From: Candidatus Levyibacteriota bacterium
GTDB taxonomy: Bacteria; Patescibacteriota; Microgenomatia; Levybacterales; UBA12049
Direction of reading: 5' to 3'
Length of the DNA stretch: 8,103 nucleotides
Assembly: GCA_023245475.1 (NCBI GenBank)
Contig: JAHFKF010000061.1
Location: 1-8,103, forward strand
Position 1 is the first letter of the stretch. Each line of letters begins with the position of its first letter. The position numbers were made by a program, and so were the translations under genes. Below the pieces are notes generated by a model. It worked only from the letters and a program-made list of their open reading frames with translations. It was not told the origin of the DNA and made no database searches. This document shows, one piece after another, positions 5,808-8,103 of this stretch.

Positions 5808-8103
5808 ATGAAAAAATTCTTGCCCATTTTTTTTGTATTTCTCTTCCTCTTCTTAACGGTATTTCCTACTGGTAATGTTTTTGCTCAGGTTCCAACCCCA
5901 ACAGACTTTGTCCTTCCCACAGCAACTCCTGTTCCAGGTGCTCCACGTGTGACCCCAACTGGGACTAGTCCAATTACCTCCGGTGTATGGGTTGTCGATC
6001 CTGAGGTTACCTTTATTGGAAAGAATGCAAAGAGAGCAGGACTTCTTCTTGACTGGACGCTACAAAATTACAATTGGGTATGTATTACTCGTACCGCAGC
6101 ACGTCAATGCGATGATCGCAATAATCCACTCTCAGAGTTTTGGAAGTTAATGGTGTTATATATTGTTGTTCCACTACTCATCTTAGTTATTCTTGCAACC
6201 TCAGTTGTGATTATCATTACTCGAGGAAGATCGCTCACGATTATGCGTTTTATCCCACGATTTATTGCAGTTATGATACTGGTGGTTTTTTCGTATTCGC
6301 TGCTACAGTTTTTCTATCAGTTTGTCGATCTAATACAGGGCTTTTTCTTACGTAGTGTTTTTGAAAAAGTGTGTCCTCCTGATTGTATCTCTCAGAAAGA
6401 TCTTCTCTATATTGGATGGGACTATCAAACGTTCGTTGGTCTTCGTATGCTCGGAGATTTTAACACGGAATCTGCTTTTATGTCACTATTGTTGACGAAG
6501 TTAACTGCTTTGACATACTACGTGATGTCTGGAATTCTTCTTGTCCGAAAGATTATCCTTTGGTTCTTTATTATCGTTTCACCAATCTTCCCCATTTTGC
6601 TCATGTACTACCCTGTGCGAAACACTGCCAAGATTTGGATTGGCGAATTCTTCCGTTGGATGTTGTATGCGCCTCTGTTTGCCATCTTCTTGCATGGGTT
6701 GGTGTTCTTGTGGAGAAGTCGAATACCTCTCATTTTTTCAAATCCTGATATTAATAATCCCAATGCAATTATTTTCCCAACTGCCGTTAACATCCTTTTG
6801 GGAGGTCCGCAACAACATGTGACGCCAAATAATAGTGTGAATCTTACTGAAACGTTTGCTCTGTATGTCGTTGCTCTTATCATGCTGTGGATTGTTATTT
6901 TGCTACCTTGGGTTTTGCTCCAGATTTTCCTGGACTACGCCAACAACCTCTCAGCAGGTGATAGTAGCTTTAAGAAGATGATGATGAATATGGTCAGTAA
7001 CAAGCAGGCTGTGCCTCCTCCTGTTGGTTATCCGCCAACAAATCCTTCTGATCATGGTGCGACAATTAACTTACCGTTTGCAAAGAAGTTTCAAATGCCT
7101 ACTTCTATTCAGCCAACAGGAGCGGCAAAATCTATCCCAATTGGAGCAACTTTTGCAACTATAGCTCAACCTATTAGTATGCCAACGGCTCAAGTCAGTG
7201 CCCAGATGGTATCGCTTGCTGGTATTACTCTTCCTACAATGCGGGATATTGCTAAGTATGATACCGCGCTTACTTCCAGGGATCGTTCACGCCAACGGGA
7301 AGTCACTTTAGCTCGGGATACCTTGGAGAAGATTTCAAATCCAATTGCTGTCACCTCAACCATGGATAAACAGAAGTTCTCTCAGATGCGTGATCGACTT
7401 GTTCAGTCAAGTCAGCAAGGTAACTTAATCGCAAGTTCAGTACTTAAGGCTGCAAATCAAACTACTAAAGTATCCACGACTCAGCTTAAGTCAGCCTTAC
7501 AGCAAATTTCTAATCCTGCCAATGTTACGTCTCAAGCAGCTCGTGATAAGATGACTAAATTGCATGAATCATTAGAGCATGCATCCAAAGATACTACAAG
7601 CCAGTTAGTTTCAACATTATTATCTGTTAACGAAAAAACATCTGAGACGGAAATTCAAAAAATACAAGAAAAACTACAACAAATTCAGGCTCAAGGCAAC
7701 CTCTCAAATTCCTCTGCTATTTCAACTATCAATAATGCAATCAAAGGTTCTCAATCTATAACTCAGACAAAGAATATCTTGCAGCAAGTAGCAAATCCTG
7801 CTTCTATAACCAATGCTACCGAGAAGGAGAAGTTTACCAAGTTGCATGATTCTCTTCAGAAGGCTACCTCAGATACGGAGAAGCAGCTCGTCTCGTCAAT
7901 TCTTCAAGTAAATGATTCTACCTCAGTTACTGAGTTGGAGAAGATACAGGAACGGTTAACGGAAGCACAGCAGCAAGGGAGTATCTTGGCATCATCTGTC
8001 CTTAACACCATTAATTCCAAACAGCAACAATCATCAAGCAATGTACGAAGTGTCTTGCAGCAAGTAGCAAATCCAGCGTCTATAACGAATGTTACTGAGA
8101 GAG
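5808..8103 (+). CDS. VirB6/TrbL-like polytopic membrane protein with repeat-built tail; 3' end outside window
   Basis: The frame from ATG 5808 stays open to the window edge (765 complete codons). Residues 1-26 form a clear signal peptide (MKK, a Phe/Leu-rich core, then VFA before Gln27). A Thr/Pro-rich linker (27-58) follows. About six membrane segments are seen near 113-138, 150-175, 224-246, 248-268, 283-301 and 348-375, including an SPIFPILLMYYPVRNTAKIW loop and FFRWMLYAPLFAIFLHGLVF, which resemble VirB6/TrbL inner-membrane channel proteins of type IV secretion. With a cleaved signal and six helices, the tail would face outside, but helix count by eye is uncertain. Cys92/Cys101 and Cys189/Cys193 (CPPDC) fall in predicted external segments. 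The tail (about 380-765) is rich in Ser, Thr, Gln and Asn and contains degenerate repeats from residue 506. It follows the pilin-like gene by 6 bases. No Shine-Dalgarno motif is seen. A VirB4-type ATPase gene would be expected downstream, outside the window. Confidence 0.8.
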   Translation, partial: MKKFLPIFFVFLFLFLTVFPTGNVFAQVPTPTDFVLPTATPVPGAPRVTPTGTSPITSGVWVVDPEVTFIGKNAKRAGLLLDWTLQNYNWVCITRTAARQCDDRNNPLSEFWKLMVLYIVVPLLILVILATSVVIIITRGRSLTIMRFIPRFIAVMILVVFSYSLLQFFYQFVDLIQGFFLRSVFEKVCPPDCISQKDLLYIGWDYQTFVGLRMLGDFNTESAFMSLLLTKLTALTYYVMSGILLVRKIILWFFIIVSPIFPILLMYYPVRNTAKIWIGEFFRWMLYAPLFAIFLHGLVFLWRSRIPLIFSNPDINNPNAIIFPTAVNILLGGPQQHVTPNNSVNLTETFALYVVALIMLWIVILLPWVLLQIFLDYANNLSAGDSSFKKMMMNMVSNKQAVPPPVGYPPTNPSDHGATINLPFAKKFQMPTSIQPTGAAKSIPIGATFATIAQPISMPTAQVSAQMVSLAGITLPTMRDIAKYDTALTSRDRSRQREVTLARDTLEKISNPIAVTSTMDKQKFSQMRDRLVQSSQQGNLIASSVLKAANQTTKVSTTQLKSALQQISNPANVTSQAARDKMTKLHESLEHASKDTTSQLVSTLLSVNEKTSETEIQKIQEKLQQIQAQGNLSNSSAISTINNAIKGSQSITQTKNILQQVANPASITNATEKEKFTKLHDSLQKATSDTEKQLVSSILQVNDSTSVTELEKIQERLTEAQQQGSILASSVLNTINSKQQQSSSNVRSVLQQVANPASITNVTER
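7323..8103 (+). repeat. In-frame coding repeats in the VirB6-like protein tail
   Basis: The anchor L(E/Q)(K/Q)(I/V)(S/A)NP recurs at residues 506, 564, 658 and 750 (bases 7323, 7497, 7779, 8055). The complete units are 94 and 92 residues; the first is a short 58-residue version that joins the head of a unit to the tail of one (QQGNLIASSVL in unit 1, QQGSILASSVL in unit 3). Within each full unit the two halves resemble one another: residues 665-702 share the pattern (T/S)(I/V)T..E..K(I/F)..L..L..A......L.SS(I/V)L with residues 705-736. At DNA level the start of the fourth copy matches the third at 42 of 49 bases (8055-8103 against 7779-7827), beginning with 20 identical bases. The array continues past the window edge. 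Confidence 0.85.

Noticed and set aside
6140..6883. Short open frames on both strands at 6140-6355, 6541-6822, 6560-6748 and 6608-6883
   Set aside because: They lie inside the VirB6-like gene in other frames and show no family features; the long frame from 5808 explains the region.

Overview
All recognisable genes lie on the + strand, closely packed with overlaps or short gaps, in DNA of moderately low GC. The content suggests a small-genome bacterium of the Candidate Phyla Radiation (Patescibacteria), most likely a Microgenomates-type lineage. This is an inference from three things: the two-helix pilin-like protein followed by a VirB6/TrbL-like protein, a pair I recall as common in those genomes; the compact layout; and the lack of a Shine-Dalgarno motif before any of the seven visible start codons. 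UGA is used as a stop (ends of the transporter and of the M24-PurM gene) and a release factor 2 gene is present, so the code is standard and not the UGA-glycine code of some CPR groups.

Layout. Positions 1-3946 hold a tight cluster: the 3' part of purC (SAICAR synthase), an EamA/DMT-type ten-helix transporter, a 667-residue protein joining an M24 'pita-bread' domain to a PurM-like (AIR synthase) domain, and a Nudix hydrolase whose start overlaps the previous stop (ATGA). PurC and PurM are two steps of de novo purine synthesis, so this is probably part of a purine operon. The transporter and Nudix enzyme may be related cargo, but nothing in their sequences fixes a substrate. A small single-pass membrane protein of unknown role follows (3954-4304).

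Positions 4305-4451 are the largest gap. It carries a compact nested inverted repeat, with two palindromic arms that are also complementary to each other, resembling a dispersed MITE/REP-like element. Next comes prfB (release factor 2; SPF and GGQ motifs intact; no programmed frameshift).

Positions 5505-8103 begin a type IV secretion/conjugation-like locus: a 98-residue VirB2/TrbC-like two-helix protein, then a large signal-peptide-bearing polytopic protein of VirB6/TrbL type, which runs off the window and is still open at residue 765. Its C-terminal part is built of nested degenerate repeats (about 92 residues, each made of two similar halves).

The most notable observations are the M24-PurM fusion with an apparently incomplete metal site, the repeat-built tail of the VirB6-like protein, the nested palindrome before prfB, and the absence of Shine-Dalgarno motifs.
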